Below the pieces are notes generated by a model. The model searched no databases. It was not told the DNA's origin and saw only the letters and a program-made list of their open reading frames with translations. DNA of 64,000 nucleotides, from contig JAFQJL010000004.1 in NCBI GenBank assembly GCA_017414965.1, positions 1 through 64,000 on the forward strand. The letters are read 5' to 3'. The position numbers and the translations under genes are program-made. Each line of letters begins with the position of its first letter. The stretch's first letter is position 1. Source of the DNA: Clostridia bacterium (GTDB lineage Bacteria; Bacillota; Clostridia; Oscillospirales; Acutalibacteraceae). Positions 1 through 7,801 of the stretch are shown here, in pieces.

Positions 1-517
1 CGCCGGCGCCCTCGGCGTCGTTGGCGGTGATGATGGGGGAGTGCACGTACACGAAATTATTTTCGCGGAAATAGGTGTGGATCGCCTGCGCCGCCACGTG
101 ACGCACGCGGAACGCCGCCTGGAACAAACGCGCGCGCGGGCGAAGATGACCGATGGTGCGCAAAAATTCCAGCGAATGCTTTTTCGGCTGCAGCGGATAA
201 TCCTCCGGCGCCGTGCCCTCCACCTTAACGGCGGTGGCTTTCAGCTCGTAGCCCTGACCGGCGCCCGGCGAGGTCTGGAACACGCCCTCCACCGTGATGG
301 CCGAGCCGTTGGTGATCTTCTGGATCCCCTCGAAATCCGGCGTTTCGGTATCGTAAATGATCTGCATATCGGCGGTGATGGTACCGTCGTAGAACATCAT
401 AAATCCGAAATTTTTCTGTTTGCGGTGGTTGCGCACCCAGCCCTGAACGGTGACGGACTTGCCGACAAATTCCTCCGGACTGCGAAGCAGCTCGCGCAGA
501 TCGGTAACATTTAACAT
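1..517 (-). CDS. asnS: Asparaginyl-tRNA synthetase, N-terminal part (cut by window edge)
   Basis: Class II aminoacyl-tRNA synthetase that charges tRNA-Asn in the cytoplasm. The first 172 codons are present; the rest lies off the left edge. The start ATG (517-515) follows a GGGAGG ribosome site. Residues 1 to about 115 form the OB-fold anticodon-binding domain (VTVQGWVRNHRKQKNFGFM is typical of AsnRS), and the last visible stretch (RHVAAQAIHTYF..FVYVHSPIIT) enters motif 1 of the catalytic core. The asparaginyl rather than aspartyl assignment rests on the N-terminal sequence type. There is too little space upstream for a T-box leader. Confidence 0.93.
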   Translation of the reverse strand, partial: MLNVTDLRELLRSPEEFVGKSVTVQGWVRNHRKQKNFGFMMFYDGTITADMQIIYDTETPDFEGIQKITNGSAITVEGVFQTSPGAGQGYELKATAVKVEGTAPEDYPLQPKKHSLEFLRTIGHLRPRARLFQAAFRVRHVAAQAIHTYFRENNFVYVHSPIITANDAEGAG

Positions 518-604
518 AGAGAAACCTCCCGAGGGGCCACGCCCCAACTTATATACGGAGATAGTATACCATATATAAGAAAAAAAGTAAAGTATAAGCG
601 AAAA

Positions 605-636
605 AAATAAAAACGCGCGAATGCGCGTTTTTATTT
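605..636. terminator. Bidirectional intrinsic terminator
   Basis: Perfect 14-bp inverted repeat with a GAAT loop (arms 605-618 and 623-636), GC core and A/T-rich ends. It overlaps the stop codon of the small ribbon-helix-helix gene and can serve that minus-strand gene. Confidence 0.85.
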
Positions 637-810
637 TTCGTCCCATTCAATCGGGCCGTTTTCTGCTTCAAAATCACGGATGCACTTGCGAACCAAGTAA
701 AGAATCTGCCCATTGATCGAGCGATCCTCATAAGAGGCGATGTAGCGCAATTTTCCGTGCAACTCCGGCTCGACCTCGATTCCTAAATGCTTGTTGTTTT
801 TATTTCTCAT
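631..810 (-). CDS. Small Arc-like ribbon-helix-helix protein
   Basis: A 59-residue protein (MRNKNNKHLGIEVEPELHGKL...) with the pattern of Arc/MetJ-type DNA-binding proteins: a short beta strand (HLGIEV) followed by two helices (residues about 15-29 and 33-50), the second starting with SINGQIL. Such proteins bind DNA as dimers and commonly repress their own operon or act as antitoxins; no toxin-like partner is evident here. The start at ATG 810 is chosen because GGTGAG lies just upstream; in-frame GTG codons at 817-822 are alternatives. It is divergent from a frameshifted SLOG gene. Codon use is AT-richer than in neighbours, suggesting acquired DNA. Confidence 0.7.
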   Translation of the reverse strand: MRNKNNKHLGIEVEPELHGKLRYIASYEDRSINGQILYLVRKCIRDFEAENGPIEWDEK

Positions 811-819
811 AATTCTCAC

Positions 820-862
820 CACAAAATCTTATTGTAAGTATATTTTAAGATTATTTTGTGGT
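820..862. promoter_or_regulatory. Imperfect inverted repeat in divergent promoter region
   Basis: CCACAAAATCTTA (820-832) is mirrored by TAAGATTATTTTGTGG (847-862), which has a 3-nt insertion. It lies between the ribbon-helix-helix gene and the SLOG gene, next to a TATAAT (862-867, plus strand) and a TATACT (842-837, minus strand). It may be the operator of the small repressor; this is an inference from position only. Confidence 0.4.
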
Positions 863-921
863 ATAATGTGTGTTGTGTACTTAAAACAAGTATACAATAT
901 TTTCAAAAGAGGTGATTATTG

Positions 922-1343
922 GTGACGTGTACATTTTTTGGACATCGGGATGCTCCGCCTGCAATAAGCGAAATTTTGTTTCAACTGATAGAGGAACTGA
1001 TTCAAAACGAAGGGGTTTGTGATTTTATGTAGGGCATCAAGGTGCGTTTGATCGATATGTCTATATGGCGCTGAAACAGGCCAAAGCTGTTTACCCACAA
1101 ATTCGATATGCAGTGGTTTTGGCGTATTTGCCGACGGAAACGCCGGAATATGAGGAGACTGTTTACCCTTTGGAGGGGGTGCCGGCAAGATTTGCTATTG
1201 ACAGAAGAAATCGTTGGATGATCGAACAATCGGATATTGTGGTGACATATGTAAATCGCGGTTTTGGCGGCGCGGCAAAGTTTAAGGAAATCGCCAAGAA
1301 AAAAGAAAAAACAATTATTGAATTAAACGATATTCGTCCATAA
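922..1343 (+). pseudogene. SLOG/DUF1273-like protein, frameshifted
   Basis: Two reading frames together make one protein of about 140 residues. Frame one starts at GTG 922 after AAGAGGTGATT and reads TCTFFGHRDAPPAI...EGVCDF, then hits TAG at 1030. Frame two resumes at 1026 (TATGTAGGGCATCAAGG, YVGHQGAFDRYVY) and runs to 1343. The FGHRD start, GHQGAFD and the late IVVTYVNRGFGGAAKF are characteristic of the DUF1273/SLOG Rossmann-like family, which binds nucleotide-type ligands. One T is missing from a TTTT run at 1023-1026. It could be a real pseudogene, a sequencing or assembly indel in a homopolymer, or, less likely, a -1 slip. AT-rich codon use sets it apart from neighbours. Confidence 0.75.
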
Positions 1344-1374
1344 AAAAGAGGCAAGCGATTGCTTGCCTCTTTTT
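1343..1374. terminator. Bidirectional intrinsic terminator
   Basis: A 14-bp perfect stem (1343-1356 and 1361-1374) with GATT loop and A and T runs on either side. It lies between the SLOG gene and the convergent serine hydrolase, so it can stop both. Confidence 0.88.
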
Positions 1375-1378
1375 CGGT

Positions 1379-2899
1379 TTATTCTGCCAAGGTGGCGGTG
1401 CCGGTACAGTCGTACTCGTCCAAGAAAAATTCCGCCGTTTTGGTCATTTTATAGGAAAGAGCGTCGTCAGCAAAATCAAACACCGCCGTCATATTGCCCA
1501 CGCAACTGTCGGCGATCCACACACGGAGTGTCAACTGATTGTCCGCTGTCCACGCCGCCGACGACAGCGCATAAAACTCGCGGCCGCCCGCTTCCGTGAT
1601 CCGCTTGTCGTAGTAATGGGTTTCGGGGAATCGAATCTCCTTGTTAAAACCGATGCCAAACGGAATGACCTTGTCGCCGCGAGAGGTGCGATAATGCCAC
1701 GCGCCCTCGTCGCCGTCAAAGGTGAAACTCATCGAAAGAATGCCCTGCACAGTTTCGGCGGGATCCTCGTTGCCCATATAGGTTTTATTGGCGATCACCG
1801 CTTGCATCGGCGCGTGTTTTGCGCCTTTTTGATGCGGGAAGGTCAGCGCCTCCAAGCGCGCGGTCAGACGCGCTTCCTCCGCCGGATCGGGAGCATACGG
1901 CTCGCCGATGGCGTCGTATACGCATTCTTTAAACGCCGTCGCGAGCGCATACGCGTCGCCGGGGCGTCCGTCGCCTTGCGTGTCGGCGGTCATGGCGACC
2001 ACCACGTCTTTGTCGGGAAGCGCCCAGCCGATCTGGCTGCCCATGCCAAGAGCAGCAAAGCCGTTTTCTTTGGTGATCCAAATCTGGTAACCGTAGCCGT
2101 TGCCCTTAACCAGCGGATTGTTGATCGGTCCATTGCTGTTATCGATCTGCTTGGAGGTGGCAGCCTTCACAAAATCTGCCGGCAGCAATTGGCGGTCGCC
2201 CACGCGTCCGCCGTTTTTCAGCAGGGTGATAAACCGCGCCAGATCGCGCGTGGTACACACCACGCCGGAGCCGCCCCACGAGTAGCCTTCCGGTGCGGCC
2301 ACGCACCACGCATCCGACGAAAAGCCGATCTCGCCCAGTGCGTTTTCCACCAGATAGGTCATAAACGGCTGTCCGGTCACGCGCTCGACGATCGCGTCGC
2401 ACATAAGCGGCGCGCAGGTGTCGTAAAGGAATTTCGTGCCGACGCGATGAGTGGGATAGCGACCGTTGTACAGCTCCGGCTGGAAAAAGCTCTTGGTCCA
2501 ATCGGGGCAATAGCGACCGTACGTCAGGCCGGAGTAGCAGGAGGCCATACGAAGCAGGTCGCGAATGGTTGCTTCGGCAACATAGGGGTGTAGGTTTTCG
2601 GAAATTTTATCAGGGAAATAGGTCGCTACGCGGTCGTCAAGCGAGATCTTGCCTTGACCGGCCAAAAGACCGACCGCCGCCGCCGAAAACGATTTGCTGA
2701 CCGAGTACATCCGGTGCATAAAGTCCTTGTGAAACGGGGCGTAATAGCCTTCGGCGAACACCTTGTTACCGCGCATCATCACAAAACCGTGGAGCTTCAG
2801 TTCTTGCTCGGCCACCACGTCGAGAAACCGGTGGATCGCGGCGTACGGTACGCCGGCTTCGGCCGGAGACGAAACGGCGGTAAGAATATCGGTAGGCAT
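1379..2899 (-). CDS. Serine hydrolase, beta-lactamase/CubicO-like (family S12)
   Basis: A 506-residue protein of the class C beta-lactamase/esterase/D-aminopeptidase superfamily. The nucleophile motif SxxK is SVSK at about residues 66-69 (MYSVSKSF), in the expected place after the GYYAPF region. Further along, FLYDTCAPLM occupies the Y-x-N position (Tyr kept, Asn replaced by Thr), and GMGSQIG matches the C-terminal GxGGQ element before a long C-terminal lipocalin-like extension. No signal peptide is visible, so it is probably cytoplasmic. ATG 2899 is preferred over 2905 because GAGGAGG then sits 7 nt upstream. The substrate cannot be told from sequence; an esterase or peptidase role is as likely as beta-lactam hydrolysis. 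Confidence 0.85.
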   Translation of the reverse strand: MPTDILTAVSSPAEAGVPYAAIHRFLDVVAEQELKLHGFVMMRGNKVFAEGYYAPFHKDFMHRMYSVSKSFSAAAVGLLAGQGKISLDDRVATYFPDKISENLHPYVAEATIRDLLRMASCYSGLTYGRYCPDWTKSFFQPELYNGRYPTHRVGTKFLYDTCAPLMCDAIVERVTGQPFMTYLVENALGEIGFSSDAWCVAAPEGYSWGGSGVVCTTRDLARFITLLKNGGRVGDRQLLPADFVKAATSKQIDNSNGPINNPLVKGNGYGYQIWITKENGFAALGMGSQIGWALPDKDVVVAMTADTQGDGRPGDAYALATAFKECVYDAIGEPYAPDPAEEARLTARLEALTFPHQKGAKHAPMQAVIANKTYMGNEDPAETVQGILSMSFTFDGDEGAWHYRTSRGDKVIPFGIGFNKEIRFPETHYYDKRITEAGGREFYALSSAAWTADNQLTLRVWIADSCVGNMTAVFDFADDALSYKMTKTAEFFLDEYDCTGTATLAE

Positions 2900-3015
2900 A
2901 ACCATTCCTCCTCTTCCAATCGTTGCGTTCATTATAACATGGGGGAGTGAAAATACCAACAATATTTTATTCGATTCGCTGTCAAATTGGAAAATATATT
3001 AAGAAAAATAAAAAA

Positions 3016-3039
3016 CAAAAAACACGCCGATGGCGTGTT
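3016..3039 (-). terminator. Terminator of the tRNA operon
   Basis: Stem of AACACGCC/GGCGTGTT (3021-3028 and 3032-3039) with a GAT loop. On the minus strand it is followed by a T-rich tract, just after the tRNA-Val gene. Confidence 0.8.
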
Positions 3040-3043
3040 CTTT

Positions 3044-3120
3044 TGGTGCGCGTAAACGGACTCGAACCGCTGACCTCCTGCGTGTGAAGCAGGCGCTCTA
3101 ACCAGCTGAGCTATACGCGC
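3044..3120 (-). tRNA. tRNA-Val (anticodon CAC)
   Basis: A complete cloverleaf: acceptor GCGCGTA/TACGCGC, D arm AGCTCAGCTGGTTAGAGC, anticodon stem CCTGC/GCAGG around TTCACAC (anticodon CAC, reads GUG), T arm GGTTCGAGTCC, and an encoded CCA end. It is last in a three-tRNA operon. Confidence 0.95.
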
Positions 3121-3125
3121 GTATT

Positions 3126-3200
3126 TGGTGACCCGACCGGGAATCGAACCCGGGTTACCGCCGTGAAAGGGCGATGTCTTGACCGCTTGACCATCGGGCC
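3126..3200 (-). tRNA. tRNA-Glu (anticodon TTC)
   Basis: Acceptor GGCCCGA/TCGGGTC (one G-U pair), anticodon loop with TTC within CCTTTCACGG, T arm GGGTTCGATTCCC and encoded CCA. The sequence follows the usual bacterial tRNA-Glu pattern (GGTCAAGCGGTCAAGACA). It is the middle gene of the operon. Confidence 0.95.
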
Positions 3201-3204
3201 AAAT

Positions 3205-3281
3205 TGGTGGCTGTAAGTGGACTCGAACCACTGACACTGCGGGTATGAACCGCATGCTCTAGCCAACTGAGCTATACAGCC
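3205..3281 (-). tRNA. tRNA-Met, elongator type (anticodon CAT)
   Basis: Acceptor GGCTGTA/TACAGCC with a normal first G-C pair, D arm AGCTCAGTTGGCTAGAGC, anticodon stem TGCGG/CCGCA around TTCATAC, T arm and encoded CCA. The paired first position and absence of three consecutive G-C pairs in the anticodon stem argue against initiator tRNA. A lysidine-modified tRNA-Ile with CAT anticodon cannot be fully excluded by eye. Confidence 0.88.
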
Positions 3282-3313
3282 GTATCTGCCGTTCCAACGG
3301 AACAGCAGTTGTT

Positions 3314-3342
3314 ATTATATATGACAAATACGCATTTGTCAA
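3314..3342 (-). promoter_or_regulatory. Promoter of the tRNA operon
   Basis: On the minus strand TTGACA (3342-3337), a 17-nt spacer and TATAAT (3319-3314): a perfect sigma-A type promoter about 30 nt before tRNA-Met. The spacer includes an inverted repeat, TGACAAAT-ACGC-ATTTGTCA (3322-3341). Confidence 0.9.
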
Positions 3343-3349
3343 GAAAATT

Positions 3350-4213
3350 TTACGAATTCCCAAAATTTTTTCTGACGCGTCTCGCCGACCGCTTGGCGTG
3401 CGGGCGTTCGGCCAGCCAAACCAGCGTCGCCCCGATGAGCAGCGTGGCTGCCGCGACTGCCAACCATTGCCACGCCAGATCGCCGGCGATCGCCATCAGC
3501 GGCAACCGCAGATGCGGCGGGTTGAGGTTGGCAGCGGCAAACGGATTGGTCGTCAGCAACCAGAGCGCCGCCCCTGCCAGCAACAGCGTAGCGGAAAAAA
3601 CACCATAGCTCGTTTCGCGCAAACCGCCGCCCCAGTATCGCTTAAAGCGGAACACCGTCAACCCCAGCAATACCAGAAGTGCCGACAATATCCAAAACAC
3701 GATGGCCACCGGCTTTTTGGTGGTCAGCATCGCCAAAAACACAGAATCGATACCGGGAACGTTGGTGTGGGTGTGGTAGGCTTCGACACACGAATTTCGC
3801 AAGGTGGAGAGCGCATCCTCCAGCGCCTGCGTCATAGGGGTGTTCACCTCGGCGGCGTACGCGGTAAACGCGGCCATTAACGACACCTTGACTTCTTCGG
3901 CATCCGTCCGCGTGGAATACGCGCCGGTCTCCCAAAGGTTCAGCATATACTGCCGCAGATATTCTGCGAATTGCGCGCGCGGCAACGCCTTTTCAAATAC
4001 CGACTGCGGAATGAGCGCCGGCTCGCCGAAGTTGGACCAGTTATCCATCAGCGCATCGTAGGCGGCGTCCGTGTAGGCGCCCTCCACGTATCGCTCGACG
4101 AATTTTGGCGAGTAGACGGTGGTCAGCAGCGAGCCGACGACCGCCCACGCGCACAGCGTCAGCGCAAGCAAAAAAGCAACCGATAACGCGACGGCTCGTT
4201 GAATTTTACCCAT
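3350..4213 (-). CDS. Membrane protein of unknown function in sortase operon
   Basis: A 287-residue protein with an N-terminal membrane segment (about residues 7-30, LSVAFLLALTLCAWAVVGSL), an external-looking domain of about 130 residues, then three membrane segments (about 168-188, 206-222 and 238-262) and a basic tail (RPHAKRSARRVRKNF). I recognise no named family. It begins 16 nt after the sortase stop codon and reads in the same direction, so it is probably the last gene of the surface-protein/sortase operon and might assist display or processing of the sortase substrate (inference). The gene ends just before the promoter of the tRNA operon. Confidence 0.75.
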   Translation of the reverse strand: MGKIQRAVALSVAFLLALTLCAWAVVGSLLTTVYSPKFVERYVEGAYTDAAYDALMDNWSNFGEPALIPQSVFEKALPRAQFAEYLRQYMLNLWETGAYSTRTDAEEVKVSLMAAFTAYAAEVNTPMTQALEDALSTLRNSCVEAYHTHTNVPGIDSVFLAMLTTKKPVAIVFWILSALLVLLGLTVFRFKRYWGGGLRETSYGVFSATLLLAGAALWLLTTNPFAAANLNPPHLRLPLMAIAGDLAWQWLAVAAATLLIGATLVWLAERPHAKRSARRVRKNFGNS

Positions 4214-4229
4214 TCTTCACACCTCCGCG

Positions 4230-4895
4230 TCAGTGAAACACCACGGTCGGACCGGCAATTTTTTCCGCATACACGAAAAAGCGGTTGCGCGTCAGACCGA
4301 GCGTGTCAAACGGATAGCAGGTATACAGGATCAGCCGATCGCGCTTTTCCAGCAACAGCTGCTCGTCAAATTCGGTGATGGTGATCACCTCGGTGCCGGA
4401 TACCTCGTACTCGTAGGTGCCGTAGTTGGTGTGCACCTGAATCACGTCGCCCTCGACGATGTTTTTCAGCCGATTGAACTCGCGGTTGTTATGGCCAGAG
4501 GCCATCGTCGGCTGCCCAAAGCCGGGCATCATGCTTTTGAGTGTCTGGCCGGCGCCTTTTTTCAGCACGCTATCCGAGTCGCCGTAGTACAGCGGACATT
4601 GCAGCCCGATGCGCTCGCACACGATCTCCGCATACTGCGTGCCGAATGCCGGAATGGTCACCTTTTCGGCGTCCACCGTCTCGCCGATGCCCATCACCGG
4701 ACCGTCATACAGCGATTCCGGCTCGGCATCGCTGTTGCCGGACGCGGCAAAAAACACCGACAATCCGTCGGCGAGCCTATCCTCCAGCACGCCGACGTAC
4801 AAGCCGCCGATCAAGCCGGCGATAATCAGGGAAAAAAGAAGCGGCATACCAACGTATGCCGCGATCTTTTTTGCCATTAACGGGCGCTTGCTCAT
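4230..4895 (-). CDS. Sortase, class D/B-like transpeptidase
   Basis: A membrane-anchored cysteine transpeptidase that cleaves a C-terminal sorting motif and attaches the protein to the cell wall. The 221 residues contain an N-terminal membrane anchor (about 11-35), a linker, and the sortase beta-barrel. The catalytic triad is visible: His135 in ASGHNN, Cys193 in LYTCYPF and Arg203 or Arg205 in LTRNRF. The start ATG (4895-4893) overlaps the stop TGA of the upstream gene (ATGA), which implies translational coupling; a TTG further upstream is less likely. The directly coupled upstream gene encodes a secreted protein with a C-terminal TG-hydrophobic-KK tail, its likely substrate. Confidence 0.9.
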   Translation of the reverse strand: MSKRPLMAKKIAAYVGMPLLFSLIIAGLIGGLYVGVLEDRLADGLSVFFAASGNSDAEPESLYDGPVMGIGETVDAEKVTIPAFGTQYAEIVCERIGLQCPLYYGDSDSVLKKGAGQTLKSMMPGFGQPTMASGHNNREFNRLKNIVEGDVIQVHTNYGTYEYEVSGTEVITITEFDEQLLLEKRDRLILYTCYPFDTLGLTRNRFFVYAEKIAGPTVVFH

Positions 4896-5470
4896 TTCGC
4901 GCAAGCGGTCTTCTTGACAACGACAGCCAGAGCCGCCACAGCCAGAACAGCCGCGCTCAGCACGACGAACAGCATGGTGTAATCCGCACCGGTCACCTTG
5001 ATGATGTTGGAGGTGGTGCCGACAACGGTGGTCTCACCGGTCTCATCATCGGTGTAGACGAAGTGGGTCTCGTGCTCGGCCGCATCGTAGGAAACGGTCA
5101 CGTTCACGTAAGAACCGGCTTCGTTCGCAATCGCGAGCAGTTCTTCTTTGTCTTCCGCATCCAGCTTGCCCAAGTCTTCCTCTTTCAGACCGGACTTGAC
5201 AACGAGGTCAAACGCCTTTTCCACTTCGGCAATGATCGCGTCCGCATCCTCTTCCGGAATGTCGATCTCGTTCTTCATAAAGAACGCCTTCGCCTGGTTG
5301 ACGTCAACCGCGTGCAGTTCCATATCCGCGCCATGGTGGCCGGTGGCGATTTCTTCGAGCAGGTCGAGAATGCGCTGCTCATCGGCGTTGATGTCCGAAG
5401 CAGCGAACGCCGGCAAGCACAGGGTGCTGAGCATCAGAACGGCGAGCAAAATAGCAAATACCTTTTTCAT
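4892..5470 (-). CDS. Secreted protein, candidate sortase substrate
   Basis: A 192-residue protein with a clear signal peptide (MKKVFAILLAVLMLSTLCLPAFA), an acidic, mostly helical-looking domain, and a C-terminal sorting-like tail: IKVTG at 157-161, a hydrophobic segment at about 166-185, then KKTACAK. The tail has the layout of a sortase signal, although the motif deviates from LPxTG. ATG 5470 is chosen because AAGGAG lies 10 nt upstream; GTG 5479 is too close to it. First gene of the operon with the sortase and the membrane protein. The tail could also be a plain C-terminal membrane anchor. Confidence 0.8.
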   Translation of the reverse strand: MKKVFAILLAVLMLSTLCLPAFAASDINADEQRILDLLEEIATGHHGADMELHAVDVNQAKAFFMKNEIDIPEEDADAIIAEVEKAFDLVVKSGLKEEDLGKLDAEDKEELLAIANEAGSYVNVTVSYDAAEHETHFVYTDDETGETTVVGTTSNIIKVTGADYTMLFVVLSAAVLAVAALAVVVKKTACAK

Positions 5471-5526
5471 GGGGAACACACTCCTTATTCTTTATCTGTC
5501 CCGACGGGACGATTTTAGACACTATT

Positions 5527-5555
5527 ATGATACCGCTACCACGCGGTTTTGTCAA
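5527..5555 (-). promoter_or_regulatory. Promoter of the sortase operon
   Basis: TTGACA (5555-5550), 17-nt spacer, TATCAT (5532-5527) on the minus strand, about 57 nt before the start codon of the secreted protein. The short leader contains a GTCCC-GAC-GGGAC hairpin. Confidence 0.8.
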
Positions 5556-5613
5556 GGATGAATTTTCACGATTTTTGTACGCTTTTCTTGTCGCTTATGC
5601 CGATTTTTGCGAA

Positions 5614-7008
5614 TTATCGGCGGAAACGCGATTTTTTCTTGGAACGACGCCGTCCGCGACCGCCCTGATTGTACCGCACCAGTAAGACGGCGTAGGCAAA
5701 GATCAGCAACGCCAGCAATCCGACGCCCAGCCAGAACCACGGGGAGGCGAAAAACGCACCCAGCGACGCCAGCAAATACAGCAGCTCGCTTCGCTTGATC
5801 GACTCGGCGGTCACCAATTCCACCTCGCCGATCTTTTGATCGGTGCGGATAAACAACTCCACCTTGCCGACGGCGGTTTCCCGATCGATCGGCGCGACCA
5901 GCTTGCCGTCCTTATCCAGCTTGTCTTCGTACAGGATCACGTTTTTGGTGACCGTGTTCTCGTCCAGATCGCTGATAACCAGACAAGACAGCGCGTGCTT
6001 GGCGACCAGATTGATGGTGTCCGCACTCCACGCGTATTTCACGCCGACGCGCGTGATCGGTTGTCCGGCGGGGATAATGGTCTTATAGGAGAAATTACGG
6101 AACGCCCAGCGATACAGCGCGATCGAATCGTCAAAATGCGCGCCGCTTTCTGGGCAACCGCCCGCCACCACCAGATAACGATAGCCGTCTGCCGAGGCGA
6201 CCGAGGCCAGCGAATAGGCGTTGTCCGCCGCGCCGGTCTTGCCGAGCACCGCCGGCTCGTAGTAGTAATCGGAGGACTGCCGCAGGAGGTTATTGGTGTT
6301 GGGCCACTCGCCGCCGTAGCCGACCGGCGGATCGACGGCGTGGGAGGTGACCGACATCATATCCTCCAGCAGCTTGTAGTCCAGCGCGCGACGGAGGAGT
6401 TTATAGGAATCCCGCGCGGTGGTATACTGATCGGGGTCGTCCGCGCCGGTCACGTTAGTAAAATGGGTGTTGGTGCAGCCGAGCGCGGCGGCGGTGGCGT
6501 TCATTTCGTCCACGAACAACTGGACGCTGCCGCCCAGCGTATGCGCCAGCGCCACGCTGGCGTCGGCGGCGGTTTGGATCATGGAGATCGCCAGCAGATC
6601 GCGGATGGACCACTTGTCGCCTACCAGCAGGTTGGCGGTCGCCAGACCGGTGCCCCACACGTGATTGGCCTGCAACGAGGAGTTGTAGGTGCCGGTGGCG
6701 GTGTCAACGTTGATGTTTTTGCGCTCGATAAACTGCATCGCCGTCAACCCGAGCGCCAGTCGATTGAGTGCGCCGGGCGCGAATCGCTCGTCCGCATTTT
6801 TTTCAAACAGAATGGAATCGGCGCCGCGCCGCACCGCCTCCTCGCCCGAAACGGACGCGTCCATATACAGTACGATCGCGCCCTTGGCGGTCAGCGTGAT
6901 ATCCTCCGACAGCGGATAGCCGTCTGCCGAAGCCGAAAGGGGCGCGCACAATAAGCCGGCGGTCAGCGCCAGCGTGCACAACAAACAAAAAAAGCGTCGA
7001 AAAGACAT
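5614..7008 (-). CDS. DacF-like D-Ala-D-Ala carboxypeptidase homologue with lost active-site motifs
   Basis: A 464-residue relative of DacF/PBP5 (family S11). Signal peptide at 1-28 (ending LSASA), carboxypeptidase-like domain at about 38-290, the C-terminal DacF beta domain, a membrane segment near 415-440 and a very basic tail (GGRGRRRSKKKSRFRR). The S11 motif SxxK, expected after ERFAP, reads ALNR (80-83), so nucleophile Ser and Lys are absent. The SGN motif reads TAA (146-148, in IQTAADASVAL). Only KTG (257-259) remains. It is therefore probably inactive as a peptidase and may bind peptidoglycan or regulate. ATG 7008 gives the signal peptide directly; a longer frame upstream has none. Confidence 0.88.
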   Translation of the reverse strand: MSFRRFFCLLCTLALTAGLLCAPLSASADGYPLSEDITLTAKGAIVLYMDASVSGEEAVRRGADSILFEKNADERFAPGALNRLALGLTAMQFIERKNINVDTATGTYNSSLQANHVWGTGLATANLLVGDKWSIRDLLAISMIQTAADASVALAHTLGGSVQLFVDEMNATAAALGCTNTHFTNVTGADDPDQYTTARDSYKLLRRALDYKLLEDMMSVTSHAVDPPVGYGGEWPNTNNLLRQSSDYYYEPAVLGKTGAADNAYSLASVASADGYRYLVVAGGCPESGAHFDDSIALYRWAFRNFSYKTIIPAGQPITRVGVKYAWSADTINLVAKHALSCLVISDLDENTVTKNVILYEDKLDKDGKLVAPIDRETAVGKVELFIRTDQKIGEVELVTAESIKRSELLYLLASLGAFFASPWFWLGVGLLALLIFAYAVLLVRYNQGGRGRRRSKKKSRFRR

Positions 7009-7098
7009 AGACAAACCCCTTTCGATCCAGTATAATAGTAGCATACCACAAACCCAGCGACATTGCAACGGAAAATTCTCAGAAACGGAGGTGACAGG

Positions 7099-7773
7099 AT
7101 GGTATACGTAACCGGCGATACTCACGGCGATCTTTCGCACTTGAAAGGCGCGCGCCTGAAAAAAGGGGACACGCTTTTGGTGTGTGGCGATTTCGGCTTC
7201 GTGTGGTACGGCGACGAGCGCGACAGCAAGGCGCTGGCCGCCCTGTCACGAAAAAAATACAACATTTTGTTCGTCGACGGCGTGCACGAAAACTACGCCC
7301 TGCTGGAACAGTATCCGGTGGTGGAAGCGTTCGGCGGTCGCGCGCGGCAACTGGCGGCGAACGTCTATCACCTGTTGCGCGGCGAGGTGTATGCCATCGA
7401 GGAGCACACCTATTTCGCGTTTGGCGGCGGCGAGGAACCGTATGAGGCGGGGCTTCGCGCCGAAGCCAACAGCTATTACGAACGGTGTATGCCGTCGGAG
7501 GACGAGCTCACCTATGGCTTTGATAATCTGCAAGCGCACGGCAACGCGGTGGATTACGTGATCACACACACGCCGTCGGCTAAGGCGGGCGGTTTCCTGC
7601 GCGGACGCGGACGGCGCGAGCTGTCGGTAGGCGGATTGAATATTTATCTCAATGCCATCGAGGAGCGTCTTTCGTATAAACGCTGGTTTTTTGGCAGTCT
7701 GCATCTCGACCGTAAGGTCAGCGGCAAGCACACCGCCGTCTACCGCGAAATCCGTCCGATAGAGGATCCGTAA
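7099..7773 (+). CDS. Calcineurin-like metallophosphoesterase
   Basis: A 224-residue cytoplasmic metallophosphoesterase. Metal-binding motifs are GDTHGD (residues 6-11), GDFG (about 31-34), GVHEN (GNHE-like, about 58-62), and a late THTP. The family cleaves phosphomonoesters or diesters with two metal ions; the natural substrate cannot be told here. Start ATG 7099 follows GGAGGTGACAG. It is divergent from the DacF-like gene and followed by a separately promoted oxidoreductase. The GNHE motif being GVHE is a mild deviation seen in some subfamilies. Confidence 0.88.
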   Translation: MVYVTGDTHGDLSHLKGARLKKGDTLLVCGDFGFVWYGDERDSKALAALSRKKYNILFVDGVHENYALLEQYPVVEAFGGRARQLAANVYHLLRGEVYAIEEHTYFAFGGGEEPYEAGLRAEANSYYERCMPSEDELTYGFDNLQAHGNAVDYVITHTPSAKAGGFLRGRGRRELSVGGLNIYLNAIEERLSYKRWFFGSLHLDRKVSGKHTAVYREIRPIEDP

Positions 7774-7801
7774 AAGTATACTTTTTGACAAAAAATTGAT
7801 G

